Source: Phycisphaera sp. (lineage in GTDB: Bacteria; Planctomycetota; Phycisphaerae; Phycisphaerales; SM1A02). Taken from it: 64,000 bases of DNA. Shown here one piece after another: positions 15,906 to 25,056 of this stretch. The translations under genes and the position numbers were made by a program. The number at the start of each line of letters is the position of its first letter. Positions within the stretch are counted from its first letter, which is position 1. The stretch covers positions 1 to 64,000 of the forward strand of contig WGMP01000025.1 in NCBI GenBank assembly GCA_016124975.1, given 5' to 3'. The notes under the pieces were generated by a model that saw only the letters and a list, made by a program, of their open reading frames with translations, was not told where the DNA came from and did not search any database.

Positions 15906-16685
15906 GTGCGCCGTGCGCCACGCGCGATCGCGGCCGCGATGTCGGTGATTGTCTCGGTCGGACTTGCGTCGTGCGCGAGCGACCCCGGCGGGCCCTCCTT
16001 CCTCAGCGTGTCGGGCGACCGCTACGCGCAGGCGTTCGAGGCCGCATGCGATGCGGCGCGCGCGGAGGGGCTGGTGCCCGAGGTGGTCGATCGACGCGCT
16101 GGCACGATCGAGACCGCGCCGCGCCTCGGTGGCTCGCTGGTCGAGCCTTGGACCTGGGGCGAGGGCACCGCGGGAGACATCCTCGAGGGAACATTCGGCT
16201 TCGAGCGCCGCCGCGCGCGCTTTGAGTTCGTGCCTGCTGGATTCAGGCCGACTGGCGTCACGACGAGCGGCGAGTCAGGTGGGGCGTCGAGCGCTCCGCT
16301 GGTCGGCCCCGTGCTGCCTGGCTCCGAGCGTGGCGTCGGTTCCGACATCGAGGCCTATGCGGCGGGTGAGGCGGACGCTGGCGCGCAGCCGTCGCTCGAC
16401 GAGAAGGGCGCCCTCGAGGTGCGCGTGGCGGTTTCGGTCGAGCGGCAGTTCCGCCCCGGCTACCAAGGGTCCACATACACGCGCGCGCTCGGAAGCTTCT
16501 GGCGCGACACGACCGCCGAGGACGACGGTTCGCTTCCGCGCGACCGCTCGCTGTGGACGCCCGTGGCGCGTGACGAGCGGCTCGAGCGCGCGCTGCTCGA
16601 GCGCGTGCGGCGCAGCCTCGAGGTCACGCCGGCCGCGGACGCCGCGAAGGACGCTCAGGCGATGCGCGGGTCGACGAATCGGTAA
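15906..16685 (+). CDS. putative lipoprotein of unknown function
   Basis: A 259-residue product from the GTG at 15906, which gives the compact signal VRRAPRAIAAAMSVIVSVGLASC with lipobox LASC and a predicted lipidated cysteine. The mature part starts with a Ser/Gly-rich tail, has a segment that reads like a compact domain (RYAQAFEAACDAARAEGL), and a conserved-looking region with an aromatic pair (RQFRPGYQGSTYTRALGSFW). An ATG at 15813 is in frame but would add an Arg-rich repeat. The 3' end overlaps the convergent permease gene by 31 bases. No family recognised; the location suggests the outer membrane or periplasmic face. Confidence 0.65.
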   Translation: MRRAPRAIAAAMSVIVSVGLASCASDPGGPSFLSVSGDRYAQAFEAACDAARAEGLVPEVVDRRAGTIETAPRLGGSLVEPWTWGEGTAGDILEGTFGFERRRARFEFVPAGFRPTGVTTSGESGGASSAPLVGPVLPGSERGVGSDIEAYAAGEADAGAQPSLDEKGALEVRVAVSVERQFRPGYQGSTYTRALGSFWRDTTAEDDGSLPRDRSLWTPVARDERLERALLERVRRSLEVTPAADAAKDAQAMRGSTNR

Positions 16686-17656
16686 AGGACATCGACCGCG
16701 AGGTTGAAGACGACCATCAGCGTCGAGTAGACGAGCACCACGCCCATCACGAGCGTGATGTCCTTGCCGAGGACGCCGTCGACGAAGTGCTGGCCGACGC
16801 CCGGAACCGCGAAGACCTTCTCCACGACGAACGAACCCGTCAGCGCGATCGCCGTCGCGGGCCCGAGGTACGAGAGGACGGGAAGGAACGCGTTCTTGAG
16901 CGCGTGCTTGAACGCGACCTTCCAGCGGGGGAGGCCCTTCGCGCGCGCCGTGCGGATGTGGTCCGCGCCCATCTCCTCGATCATGCCGAAGCGGACGAGG
17001 CGAGAGATGTAGGCCGCGAAGGGAAGCGACAGCGTGAGCGCGGGGAGGACGACATACGAAACGCCGCCCCAGCCTCCGACTGGGAACGCGCCGAGCTGCA
17101 CCGCGAAGAGCATGAGGAGCGCGCTGCCGATGACGAAGCTCGGCAGGCTGATCCCGACGATGGCGACGAGCTGGGTGAGGAAGTCGGCCGCGCTTCCCGG
17201 CTTGAGCCCGCCGACGACCCCCGCGAAGACGCCGATCGCGACCGCGAGAAGCATCGCCGAGAGGCCGAGCGTGATCGACACGGGAAGGCCCGTCGCGAGA
17301 ATCTCGTTCACGCTCCAGTCGGGCTGCTTGAGCGACGGGCCGAGGTCGAAGATGGGCGGGCGCAGGTCCGCGGGGAGATCCGCGGGCACATCGTCGCGCC
17401 CGAGGAGCCACGCGACGCCGCTCGCCTTCCCGAGATAGTCGAAGTAGAACGCGACGGGGTCGTCGAGCTTGTACTGCTTCTTCATCGCCTCGACGATCTC
17501 CGCGGGCGGGCGACGGCCCTCGGGGTTCTCGAGCGGGTTTCCGGGCACGCTCCACGCGAGGATGAAGGTGAGCGTGTAGACCGCGAGCACGATGAACGGA
17601 AGCTGCAAGAGCCGCCGCCCCACGAGGCCCGCCACCGAGGTCGGCTGCGCGCTCAT
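16655..17656 (-). CDS. OppB/DppB-like peptide ABC transporter permease
   Basis: A 333-residue inner-membrane permease of the binding-protein-dependent oligopeptide/dipeptide type. It has the typical N-terminal segment (RRLLQLPFIVLAVYTLTFIL) and membrane segments near 100-125, 137-160, 170-190 and 290-315. The EAA-type cytoplasmic loop reads DHIRTARAKGLPRWKVAFKH near 235, followed by ALKNAFLPVL. The ATG overlaps the stop of the substrate-binding protein gene (ATGA), so the two are translationally coupled. No OppC, OppD or OppF gene follows: the next gene is convergent. The missing parts must be elsewhere, or the pair works with a shared ATPase. Confidence 0.9.
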   Translation of the reverse strand: MSAQPTSVAGLVGRRLLQLPFIVLAVYTLTFILAWSVPGNPLENPEGRRPPAEIVEAMKKQYKLDDPVAFYFDYLGKASGVAWLLGRDDVPADLPADLRPPIFDLGPSLKQPDWSVNEILATGLPVSITLGLSAMLLAVAIGVFAGVVGGLKPGSAADFLTQLVAIVGISLPSFVIGSALLMLFAVQLGAFPVGGWGGVSYVVLPALTLSLPFAAYISRLVRFGMIEEMGADHIRTARAKGLPRWKVAFKHALKNAFLPVLSYLGPATAIALTGSFVVEKVFAVPGVGQHFVDGVLGKDITLVMGVVLVYSTLMVVFNLAVDVLYRFVDPRIA

Positions 17657-19584
17657 GGGAGGCCGTCCTGTGCGGCGGGCGTCTGCACGGCGCGCCCCCG
17701 TCCGCCAGCGACCTCCGCGCGGCGCTCGCGCGGGCCGAGCGTCGAGAGATCCTGCTCGAGCCGCGGGTGATCGGTCATGCCCGCCGTCTCGACCGGGTCG
17801 TAGCCGTAGACGGAGACATAGTTGCAGAGGGGAAGCATCGGCATCTCGACCGTGAAGAGCCAGCGCTCGCACTCGGCGAGCAGCTCGAGTCGCCGCGCGG
17901 GGTCCTTCTCAGCGTTCGCCTCGGCGAGCATGCGGTCGAACTCGGGGTTTGAGTAGCCGCGGTCGTTGTTGCCGTTGCCGCTCAGCTGGAGGTCGAGCCA
18001 GGTGGTCGGGTCGCCGTAGTCGCCGTACCAGCCGCCGCGTGCGATCATGAAGTTCCCCTTCTTGAGGTCCTCCTTGTAGAGCTTCGAGTCCTTGCCGCGG
18101 CACTCGGCGGCGACGCGCAGCTCGCGCTTCCACATGTCGCGCATGGCGAGCGCGAGGTTCTGGTAGCGGGGGCTCGAGGTCGAGTAGAGGATGTCGACGG
18201 TGGGGAACTTCACGCCGTTCGCGTCCTCGACGATGCCGTCGCCGTTGCGGTCCTCCCAGCCTGCGGCCTTGAGCTCGGCGCGCGCGCGCTCGGGGTCGTA
18301 GCCGAGCCCGTCGACGCGCGGATAGCCGGGGATCGAGTCGTGCGGCACCAGCGTCGAGGCGACGCGCTCGCCGAGCCGCGTGACGCGGTCGACGAGGGTC
18401 TGCTTGTCGACCGCAAGCGCGAACGCGCGGCGCACGCGCGCGTCGTGGAACGGGTTCGCCCTGTCGCCTGGCAGCGCGGGGCGGCAGTTGAAGCTGAAGA
18501 AGTCGGTGCCGAAGGCGTTGAACCCGCGCACATTGCGCCGTTCGCCGCGACCAGGCTCGGGCAGCGCCGCCACGACATCGTCGACGCGGCCGCCGAGCGC
18601 GAGGCCCGCATCGAGCTCGGCCTTGAAGCGCTCGAGATACGCGCGGCGCTCGGCGAGCATCTCCGTCTTGTACTCGGGGCCGACATCCGTGAGCCAGTCG
18701 ACCGCGCCCGACTCGTAGCTGAGGACGCCCGTGTTCGGGTTCTCGATCGTGCGGCACTCGATCGAACGCGCGACGACGGCGCCCTTGTTCCAGTAGTGCG
18801 GGTTGAGCTCGAGGCGCATGTCGCGCTTGTAGCGCCACACGGTCGGCACATACGGCCCGTTCGTCACGATGCGCCCCGGCTTCGTCCAGTCGTGTCGCTG
18901 GATCATGCGGCCGCTGGCGGGGTCGATCGAGACGAAGGCGTCGACGGTGGGGCCGTGGACGGGCGCGAAGCAGGGGAACGCGCAGAGGTCGAGGAAGTAG
19001 GCGAGCGGCGCGTTCAGCTCGACGACGAAGGTGCGCGGGTCGGGGGCGCGCAGCGCGACCATCTCGTCGAAGGCGGCGAGCGTGTCGCGCCACAGTTCCT
19101 GCGCGTCGGGCGCGCCGCCTGCGGCCTTCGCGGCGGCGAAGTCGGCGAGAAGGCGCTGGCGGTGGTCGAAGAACTCCTTCGCGCCCTTGATCGAGAAGAA
19201 GAGCGCGGAGTAGTCGGCCGCGGAATCGGGAAGGATGGCGCGGCGCCAGGTGCGGCGGAAGTCCTCTGCGACGACGGGGTCGCCGTTCGACCACTTCGCG
19301 TCGTCGCGCAGGTGGAAGGTGTAGGTGGTGCCGTCGTCGGAGACCTCCCAGCGCTCGGCGACGCCAGGGACGATCTCGCAATCTTCTGCGCGGATGTTGA
19401 CGAGCGTCTCGTAGATGACGCGCGCGCGGCGGAGCTCGTGCTGGTAGCTCATCCGCTGCGGATCGAGCGTATAGACATCGCTGCGGTCGACGATCACGAG
19501 GTCCGCGGGCGGCAGCGGGCGATCGAGCGAGACCGCCGCGACGAGCGCGAGGACAAGCAGGATGATCGGGACGAAGAGCCGCAT
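17653..19584 (-). CDS. extracellular solute-binding protein, family 5 (OppA-like)
   Basis: A 643-residue peptide-binding protein of the ABC type. The N-terminus MRLFVPIILLVLALVAAVSL is a membrane anchor or signal segment without a lipobox Cys. Family 5 features follow: a LDPQRMSYQHEL start, an IVPGVAERWEVSDDGTTYTF block near residue 90, KWSNGDPVVAEDFRRTWRR, NEP-like and ARRAFALAVDKQTLVD helices, and GWYGDYGDPTTW near the C-terminal third. It should capture peptides or similar solutes outside the inner membrane and deliver them to the coupled OppB-like permease (4-base overlap). The length is greater than the usual 530-560, mostly through loops. Start chosen at the hydrophobic N-terminus; upstream codons enter the repeat element at 19641-19761. 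Confidence 0.9.
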   Translation of the reverse strand: MRLFVPIILLVLALVAAVSLDRPLPPADLVIVDRSDVYTLDPQRMSYQHELRRARVIYETLVNIRAEDCEIVPGVAERWEVSDDGTTYTFHLRDDAKWSNGDPVVAEDFRRTWRRAILPDSAADYSALFFSIKGAKEFFDHRQRLLADFAAAKAAGGAPDAQELWRDTLAAFDEMVALRAPDPRTFVVELNAPLAYFLDLCAFPCFAPVHGPTVDAFVSIDPASGRMIQRHDWTKPGRIVTNGPYVPTVWRYKRDMRLELNPHYWNKGAVVARSIECRTIENPNTGVLSYESGAVDWLTDVGPEYKTEMLAERRAYLERFKAELDAGLALGGRVDDVVAALPEPGRGERRNVRGFNAFGTDFFSFNCRPALPGDRANPFHDARVRRAFALAVDKQTLVDRVTRLGERVASTLVPHDSIPGYPRVDGLGYDPERARAELKAAGWEDRNGDGIVEDANGVKFPTVDILYSTSSPRYQNLALAMRDMWKRELRVAAECRGKDSKLYKEDLKKGNFMIARGGWYGDYGDPTTWLDLQLSGNGNNDRGYSNPEFDRMLAEANAEKDPARRLELLAECERWLFTVEMPMLPLCNYVSVYGYDPVETAGMTDHPRLEQDLSTLGPRERRAEVAGGRGRAVQTPAAQDGLP

Positions 19585-19640
19585 GGGGTCAGAATAGCCG
19601 CGACCGCGCGCGGCCAATGCGTTGCGCGCGCCATGTCGTC

Positions 19641-19761
19641 GACTCCGACGCGCGTCGTTCCGCATGCTGAAGCATGCGGGCACCCCTGCCTGGGGACTCC
19701 GACGCGTTTCTTTCACGCCAAAGGGAGCCGCCGCAGCGGCGACCGCTCAGACCACTCCCGC
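19641..19761 (-). repeat. stop-codon-proximal dyad element, copy B
   Basis: Read on the minus strand, directly after the stop of the gene at 19762-20859: TGAGCGGTCGCCGCTGCGGC with the CGCCGC-T-GCGGCG dyad (19729-19741), CCTTTGGCGTG, a first CGTCGGAGTC (complement of 19695-19704), the 20-bp dyad CCGCATGCTTCAGCATGCGG (19660-19679) and a second CGTCGGAGTC (complement of 19641-19650). The two decamers are direct repeats flanking the second dyad, the same as in copy D. Confidence 0.85.
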
Positions 19762-20859
19762 TCACGACTTGTACGGCGCGGCAGCCACGATGCCCGACCA
19801 CCGCTTCGACTCGGCTTCGAACGCCGCCTTGTCCTTCGCGTCCCACGCCGGGCTGAGCACGCGGCCATCGGCGTCGGGCTGGGTGCCCGAGTAGGCCTGC
19901 GGCCGCTCGGAGCGGTCGATGAGGCGGAGCAGCGTCTCGCAACTGTTGAGGGTCGCCGCATAGGACTGCGACAGCGCCGCATCATCGTGCGCGGAATCCC
20001 AGTGCGCGACGCCTGTGGCGATGACATCCGCGAGCGCGGGCGCCAGCACCTTCGCCATCGCGGAACGATCCGCGGTCTGCATGAGGAGAAGATCGTTGCG
20101 CAGCGTCACGAGCGCGCGCTGCAGCGACTGCATGCGCGGATCGGCGGTCTTCGCGGCCTTCATCGACCGCGCGAGCTCGGCGATCGCCTCCGCCTGCGAG
20201 CGGCGGATCGAGCGCACCGTGTCGGACGGGAGATCCTTGCGGCGGGCCCCCGCGCCGATCGCCTGGAGCTTCTGCTGGAGCGCAATCCAGTCGCTCTCGC
20301 CCGCGCAGGCGTCGCGCAGGCGCCGCGCCGCGGACTCGTAGTAGGCGTTGTTGGCGTCGAGGTCCTCGAAGGCGTCCGAGACGAGGCTGGCGGCCGCGAG
20401 GCGCTTGCCTGCGTTCGACTCGGCCTTGGCGTCGGTTCGGGCGATGATGAGGTCAAGCCCTTCGGGCGACCGCGTGAAGCGCAGGACCTGCATCGCCTGC
20501 AGCGCGCGGCGGAGGTCGCGGCCGTTCACGGCGTCTGCAAGCTCAGGTGCGAGCGCGGCCGCGAAGGCCTTGCGGAAGGCGATGGTCGCGGCCGGGTCGC
20601 GCGAGGGGTTGATGAGGGCGTTGCGGGCCTCCTCGATGCGTCGGGCGTCGGTCGACTCGCGCAGCACGGTCGCGTGCTGTCCGATGAACGAGGCGAGCGT
20701 GGCGCTCTGCGCGGAGGAGAGCGAACCCGAGGCCGCGACGATGGAGCGCTCGAGGGTGGCACCTTGGCCGAACGCCTCGCCAGCGCCGCCAACGGCCAGC
20801 AGCGCGCAGAGAAGGAGCGATCGAAGGCGGTTGGAGCGGTCGGAAAGGGACAAGGCCAT
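19762..20859 (-). CDS. exported protein of unknown function
   Basis: A 365-residue protein with a signal peptide (basic MALSLSDRSNRLR, then SLLLCALLAVGGAGEAFGQ). The mature part is almost entirely helical by composition, rich in Ala, Arg, Asp and Leu, with no recognisable motif. The residues around 50-110 and 225-320 look like helical pairs. It ends in a Lys-Ser after a conserved-looking RWSGIVAAAPY. It is transcribed alone, towards the peptide-binding protein gene but separated from it by a repeat element, and is divergent from the exported protein at 21387. Repeated GGAAC tracts lie directly before its ATG. Function unknown. Confidence 0.7.
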   Translation of the reverse strand: MALSLSDRSNRLRSLLLCALLAVGGAGEAFGQGATLERSIVAASGSLSSAQSATLASFIGQHATVLRESTDARRIEEARNALINPSRDPAATIAFRKAFAAALAPELADAVNGRDLRRALQAMQVLRFTRSPEGLDLIIARTDAKAESNAGKRLAAASLVSDAFEDLDANNAYYESAARRLRDACAGESDWIALQQKLQAIGAGARRKDLPSDTVRSIRRSQAEAIAELARSMKAAKTADPRMQSLQRALVTLRNDLLLMQTADRSAMAKVLAPALADVIATGVAHWDSAHDDAALSQSYAATLNSCETLLRLIDRSERPQAYSGTQPDADGRVLSPAWDAKDKAAFEAESKRWSGIVAAAPYKS

Positions 20860-20950
20860 GGTTTCCTAGGTGGGGGTTCCTGGTTGGTTCCAGGGGGGTG
20901 TTCCAGCAGCCGCGTCGATCCGCTGCACAGGCCCCGATTTCAGCGGGGCC
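20860..20950. repeat. GGAAC-type repeats and hairpin before the gene at 19762-20859
   Basis: On the minus strand the 48 bases before the ATG contain four GGAA or GGAAC tracts spaced 11 to 14 bases apart, the last lying four bases before the ATG. This resembles the 12-base arrays seen before other starts but is less regular. Just upstream, GGCCCCG (20930-20936) pairs perfectly with CGGGGCC (20944-20950) around ATTTCAG. The rest of the divergent region to 21301 shows no gene or other clear structure. Confidence 0.5.
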
Positions 20951-21301
20951 GGTGCGGCCGGCGATTCGATGCCACGCCCGAACCGACGCTCGGCCCCGAG
21001 GAATGTCCGCGAGGCTCCCGCGCCGCTCCGAGGTCAGACGGGGGCCCGAGGGCAATCGTCCGAAGACATGGACGCTAATCCAACGGAGGCGGACTGTCAA
21101 CGAACCGCGGACCGATCGGCCGCGTTGCGAGGGGGCCAAAGGGCGTCTTCGTTCGACGGGGGGCGGGCTTCGAGCCGATGAGGGGAGCAGGCGGATGGGC
21201 GGGGCTCCGGTCGGTTGTCGAGTTGGGGCGTCCGTCCCCGCATCGAACGACCCGACCAGATGCCCGAGCAGGCCGCCGATCAGAGGGCCCGTGAAGGGGC
21301 T

Positions 21302-21385
21302 GATGAGAAGGCGCATGAGAAGGCGCATGAGCAAGCCCCAGAGCAAGCCCAAGCGCAGCCCCAAGAGCAAGCCGATGAGACTTCC
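21302..21385 (+). repeat. seven 12-base units with in-frame ATG codons
   Basis: The units start GATGAGAAGGCG, CATGAGAAGGCG and CATGAGCAAGCC and continue without gaps to GATGAGACTTCC at 21374-21385; an eighth partial unit GATGCGATC carries the ATG at 21387. ATG codons in the same frame occur at 21303, 21315, 21327, 21375 and 21387, so each of several units could supply a start. Change in copy number would keep the frame. Confidence 0.85.
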
Positions 21386-21386
21386 G

Positions 21387-24029
21387 ATGCGATCATTCAC
21401 CCACACAGCCGCCCGTCTCTCGGTCGCAGCGGTCCTCCTCGGCCCGGGCGCCCAAACGCTTCTCGGGCGCTCGGAGGTGCCATCGGTGGCCTTCCCAGCC
21501 CAGGAAGGCGGGGGCGCGTCGGCGGCGTCCCTCGAAGCCACCCCCAAAGTCTCCCCCAGAGTCTTACCCGAGGTCTCCAGTGAGGCACGCGCCAAGGTCG
21601 AGGAACGGCTCGCGCGCGGCTTCGCCCAGCGCGCCCGCAACCTGCTCCAGCGCGACCAGATCTATCTCGGCATGCTTCAGAGCGCGGACGCCCTGATCCG
21701 CCGCGCGGTCGCGCTGAACCCCGACAACCCCTTCATCTGGCGCATCGCCCTCGATCTCGCCACCGCCATGGAGGACGGCGACGCTGGCGCGGTCGAACTG
21801 CAGGCGCAGGCCCTTCGCCGCCTGACCGAGCTCGAGCCTGACAACGAGGTCATGCGCCTGCGTCGCCTGCTCAGCGCGGTCGACGCGCGGCAGACCGCAG
21901 AGGAACGCGTGGCGGCGCTGTCGAGGCTGCTCGAACCCGCGTCGATCGCCGCGATCGGCCGCCCCGTGGCCGCGCGCATCGCGTTCGATCTCGCGCTCCT
22001 CCTCCGCCGCACGGGCGACATCGGAGGCTTCGAGCGCGAGCTTCTCCACGCGGTCGACCTCGACCCCGCGTTCCCCGAGGCGACCGAGCTCGCCGCAGGC
22101 TACTTCCGCATGCAGGCGCCCGGCGCTGTCGAGGACGCGCAGGCCATGCGCCTTGCGATGCTCGCCAACCCCGTCCGCACGCCCGCGGCGCTCGGGCTCG
22201 CCGCGCTCTGCATGGAGCACGCCGCCTACCGCGCCGCCGCGGCGATCCTCAACATCGAGGCGGAGCTCCTGACCGTCTCGCGTCCCGATCCCGTGTTCGA
22301 CGGGGTCCTCTCCGACCTCCAGCTCGCGCTCTGGGGCTCCGACCGCCACGAGGCGGCGTTTGCGGTGCTGGTGAAGCGCCAGCGCATGCTCGACCTCGCG
22401 CTGCTTGCGGAACTCGACCGCGAGGGCGCCATCCTCTCGCTCGAGGATCGCCAGAAGACGCGCATGCCGATCGCTCCCGAGCTTGCGGCAGGATTCGCGG
22501 CCATGGCGAGCGCGATCGGGCGCCCTGATGCGGACATCGCGATCTCGAACGCCGAGATCGCCTACGAGACCCGGATCGAGGGCCTGAACCGCATGCAGGA
22601 GGGCGACCGCGCCGCGATCGAGTCGGAGATGGCCTCGGCGCAGCTGCAGGGAGCGCTTGTCCTCCTCTGGCTTGGTGGAAAGACAGACCGCGCGGAGGAG
22701 TGGATTTCCGCAGCGCGCCGCACGGCTCCGCTTTCCGAAGACGCGGAAGCGCGCTTCGCGGGATGGGTCGCGTTCCGTCGCGGCGACCTGGCGACCGCCG
22801 CCGAACGGCTCGCGTCGGTGGCCGACCGCGACCTGCCCGCGCAGCTGGGGCTCGCGCTCGTGCACGAGGCGCAGGGCGACCGCCGCGCCGCGGCGCGCGG
22901 GCTTCTCGCGGTGGCCCGCGGCACGCCCGCGACCGCGATGGGAATCTGGTCGCGCGACAAGCTTCGCGCGATGCTCGGAAAGCCCGACCTTGCCGTGATC
23001 GAGGGCGCGGAGCTCGTCGAGGCGGCCGCCGCGCTTCCCGAGGAGTTCACGCGGCTCATGCAGAAGGACTCGCGCAAGGTGCTCCTGCGCATCGTGTCGC
23101 GCGAGACCACCGTCAATGCGTGGGACCCGCTCCGCTTCGAGATCGAGCTGACGAATGTGAGCGGCTGGCCGCTCGCGATCTCGAGCGAGGGGCCGCTCCT
23201 CGACACCATGACCCTCACCGCGAGCGTGAACGCCGCGGGCCGCGCTCCCACGCTGCCGCCGTTCGCGATCGTCGCCCTCAACCGTCGCTTCGTCCTGCCG
23301 AAGGACGGCACCATGACCGTGCCGATCGACGCGTCGCTCACCGACGCTGCGATCCTTCTGCGCGACGACCCCGTCAGCGGCGCGTTCCTGTCGGTCCACG
23401 GCATCCTGAACTGGCGCACCACCGCGTCGGGCCTCGAGGCGGGTCCGCTCGGCGTCGAGGTCGAGTCGACGGTGGTCCATGTGCGGGGCGTGCGGCTCGA
23501 CCGGGCGTGGATCGAGGCGCGGCTCGCAGAGCTTGCGGACCGCTCGCGCGTTCCCGACCCCGAGACGATCGCCATGCTCGCCCACTCGCTCAAGCATGCG
23601 GCGCGGCGCGGCGACGCGCTCGATCCGTCGGTGCGCGAGGCGCTTGCGCCCGTCGGGCCCGCGATCGCGGACGCGGCCGCTCGGCTCTGGCCCGAGGCGC
23701 GCGCGTGGCTGGTCTTCGCGACGCCGCACGCCGCCACCGACGAAGGCGCCGACGCGCTGAAGGACCTCGACGAGGAGACGGCCTCCCGCGTGCTGGGCGC
23801 CGATGTGCGCGTGCCCGAGCTCGCGGCGCTCGCCGCGGTGCTGCGCGAGGACACGACCCCGATCACGCGCCTGGCGTGGATCGCCGTGCGCTCGCTGCAG
23901 CCCGAGGACCCCGTCCTGGTCGCCACCGAGTCGATGGAGCCGAAAGAGCTTGCGGATTTCGCCCGCACCTACCGCTCGTGGCTCCTCGATGTCCAGGAAG
24001 AGCGGCGTCGCTCGCTGAATCTCCGATAG
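21387..24029 (+). CDS. large exported protein with TPR-like repeats
   Basis: About 880 residues from the ATG that opens a normal signal peptide (MRSFTHTAARLSVAAVLLGP, cleavage soon after). Residues 60-560 are helical repeats resembling TPRs (for example LNPDNPFIWRIALDLATAME and LTELEPDNEVMRLRRLL). A beta-rich Ig-like segment follows (WDPLRFEIELTNVSGWPLAI near 590), then a helical C-terminal part. It is probably a periplasmic scaffold for protein contacts. The start is uncertain because five ATG codons lie in frame within the repeat array upstream. The gene is followed after 10 bases by the membrane protein gene at 24040, so the two are probably an operon. Confidence 0.75.
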   Translation: MRSFTHTAARLSVAAVLLGPGAQTLLGRSEVPSVAFPAQEGGGASAASLEATPKVSPRVLPEVSSEARAKVEERLARGFAQRARNLLQRDQIYLGMLQSADALIRRAVALNPDNPFIWRIALDLATAMEDGDAGAVELQAQALRRLTELEPDNEVMRLRRLLSAVDARQTAEERVAALSRLLEPASIAAIGRPVAARIAFDLALLLRRTGDIGGFERELLHAVDLDPAFPEATELAAGYFRMQAPGAVEDAQAMRLAMLANPVRTPAALGLAALCMEHAAYRAAAAILNIEAELLTVSRPDPVFDGVLSDLQLALWGSDRHEAAFAVLVKRQRMLDLALLAELDREGAILSLEDRQKTRMPIAPELAAGFAAMASAIGRPDADIAISNAEIAYETRIEGLNRMQEGDRAAIESEMASAQLQGALVLLWLGGKTDRAEEWISAARRTAPLSEDAEARFAGWVAFRRGDLATAAERLASVADRDLPAQLGLALVHEAQGDRRAAARGLLAVARGTPATAMGIWSRDKLRAMLGKPDLAVIEGAELVEAAAALPEEFTRLMQKDSRKVLLRIVSRETTVNAWDPLRFEIELTNVSGWPLAISSEGPLLDTMTLTASVNAAGRAPTLPPFAIVALNRRFVLPKDGTMTVPIDASLTDAAILLRDDPVSGAFLSVHGILNWRTTASGLEAGPLGVEVESTVVHVRGVRLDRAWIEARLAELADRSRVPDPETIAMLAHSLKHAARRGDALDPSVREALAPVGPAIADAAARLWPEARAWLVFATPHAATDEGADALKDLDEETASRVLGADVRVPELAALAAVLREDTTPITRLAWIAVRSLQPEDPVLVATESMEPKELADFARTYRSWLLDVQEERRRSLNLR

Positions 24030-24039
24030 TCTGCGCGGC

Positions 24040-25044
24040 GTGGAAGCCGACGAGCGCACGACGAAGACCCGACTGCCGCGATGGATCCGCGATCCTGCGC
24101 GCCGCCGCGGCGTGCTGCGCGTCGCGGGGCTCGTGGTCGGGCTCGGGCTCTTCGCGGTCGCCATCCACTTCGCGATGCGCGAGCGCGAGGAGTTCGCGCG
24201 GGCGCTCGCGGCGCTGCGGGACCCGCCCCCCGCGGCGGTGGCGCTCGTCCTCGGCTCGATCCTCGTGGGCGCGCTGCTGACGGCGCTTCTCTTCCACATC
24301 CTGATGCGGCGGTTCGCGCGGATTCCGTTCTGGGAGATGGCCGCGATCATCGCCGCGAGCACCGTCGCGAACTACCTTCCGCTCAAGCCTGGATTCGTCG
24401 GCCGCGTCGCCTACCACCGCGTGCGCCACGGGATCCGCGCCACGCACACCCTGCGCACGATCCTCGAGGCGATTGCGCTCTCGGGAACGGTCGCGTCGCT
24501 CTTCCTCCTCTCGCTCCTGGCGCTGCGCGCCCTCGCGCGGCAGGGCTTCACGCTCTGGGGCCACCCGATCGAGGGCGAATTGGCGCTGCTCGCTCCGTCG
24601 GTGCTCGGTCTCGGGGTGTTCGTGCCGCGACTCAGGACGCTGGCGCAAGCGCTGCTCGTGCGGCAGGGCGAGCTTGCGCTCTGGACCGTGCGCTACTGGG
24701 CCGTCTTCCAGCTCGTCGGTGCGCCCGTCGAGCTCGAAACGGCGATCGTGCTCGGAAGCGTCAGCGTGATCGCCACGCTGATCCCCGGCATCTCGAACGG
24801 GTTCGGTGTCCGCGAGTTCGTGATCGGGTTCCTCGCGCCGTGGATCTCGCAGGACGGCGTCTCGACCCCGGAGGCCGTGGTCGCGGAGCTCGTGCACCGC
24901 GCGGCGGAGCTGACGGTCATGGTTCCGCTCGGCCTCGCGTCGATCTACGGGCTCTTCCGCCACAACACGCGCCTTGCGCTGGCGAACGCGGCCGCGTCGC
25001 CCGATTCGGACGCGCGTCCCGACGATCGCCCTGGTGACGCGTGA
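24040..25044 (+). CDS. flippase-like membrane protein (lysylphosphatidylglycerol synthase TM-domain type)
   Basis: A 334-residue polytopic membrane protein read from a GTG. Segments near residues 26-46, 65-88, 135-160, 180-200, 225-260 and 285-310 are hydrophobic. The pattern of the segment ASTVANYLPLKPGFVGRVAY near 104 and of IPGISNGFGVREFVIGFLAP near 248 resembles the UPF0104/lysylphosphatidylglycerol synthase transmembrane family, some members of which move lipids across the membrane. It begins 10 bases after the TPR-like gene and ends 12 bases before the convergent flgH. The substrate cannot be inferred. The family assignment is moderate. Confidence 0.65.
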   Translation: MEADERTTKTRLPRWIRDPARRRGVLRVAGLVVGLGLFAVAIHFAMREREEFARALAALRDPPPAAVALVLGSILVGALLTALLFHILMRRFARIPFWEMAAIIAASTVANYLPLKPGFVGRVAYHRVRHGIRATHTLRTILEAIALSGTVASLFLLSLLALRALARQGFTLWGHPIEGELALLAPSVLGLGVFVPRLRTLAQALLVRQGELALWTVRYWAVFQLVGAPVELETAIVLGSVSVIATLIPGISNGFGVREFVIGFLAPWISQDGVSTPEAVVAELVHRAAELTVMVPLGLASIYGLFRHNTRLALANAAASPDSDARPDDRPGDA

Positions 25045-25056
25045 GCGCGGCGCCTG

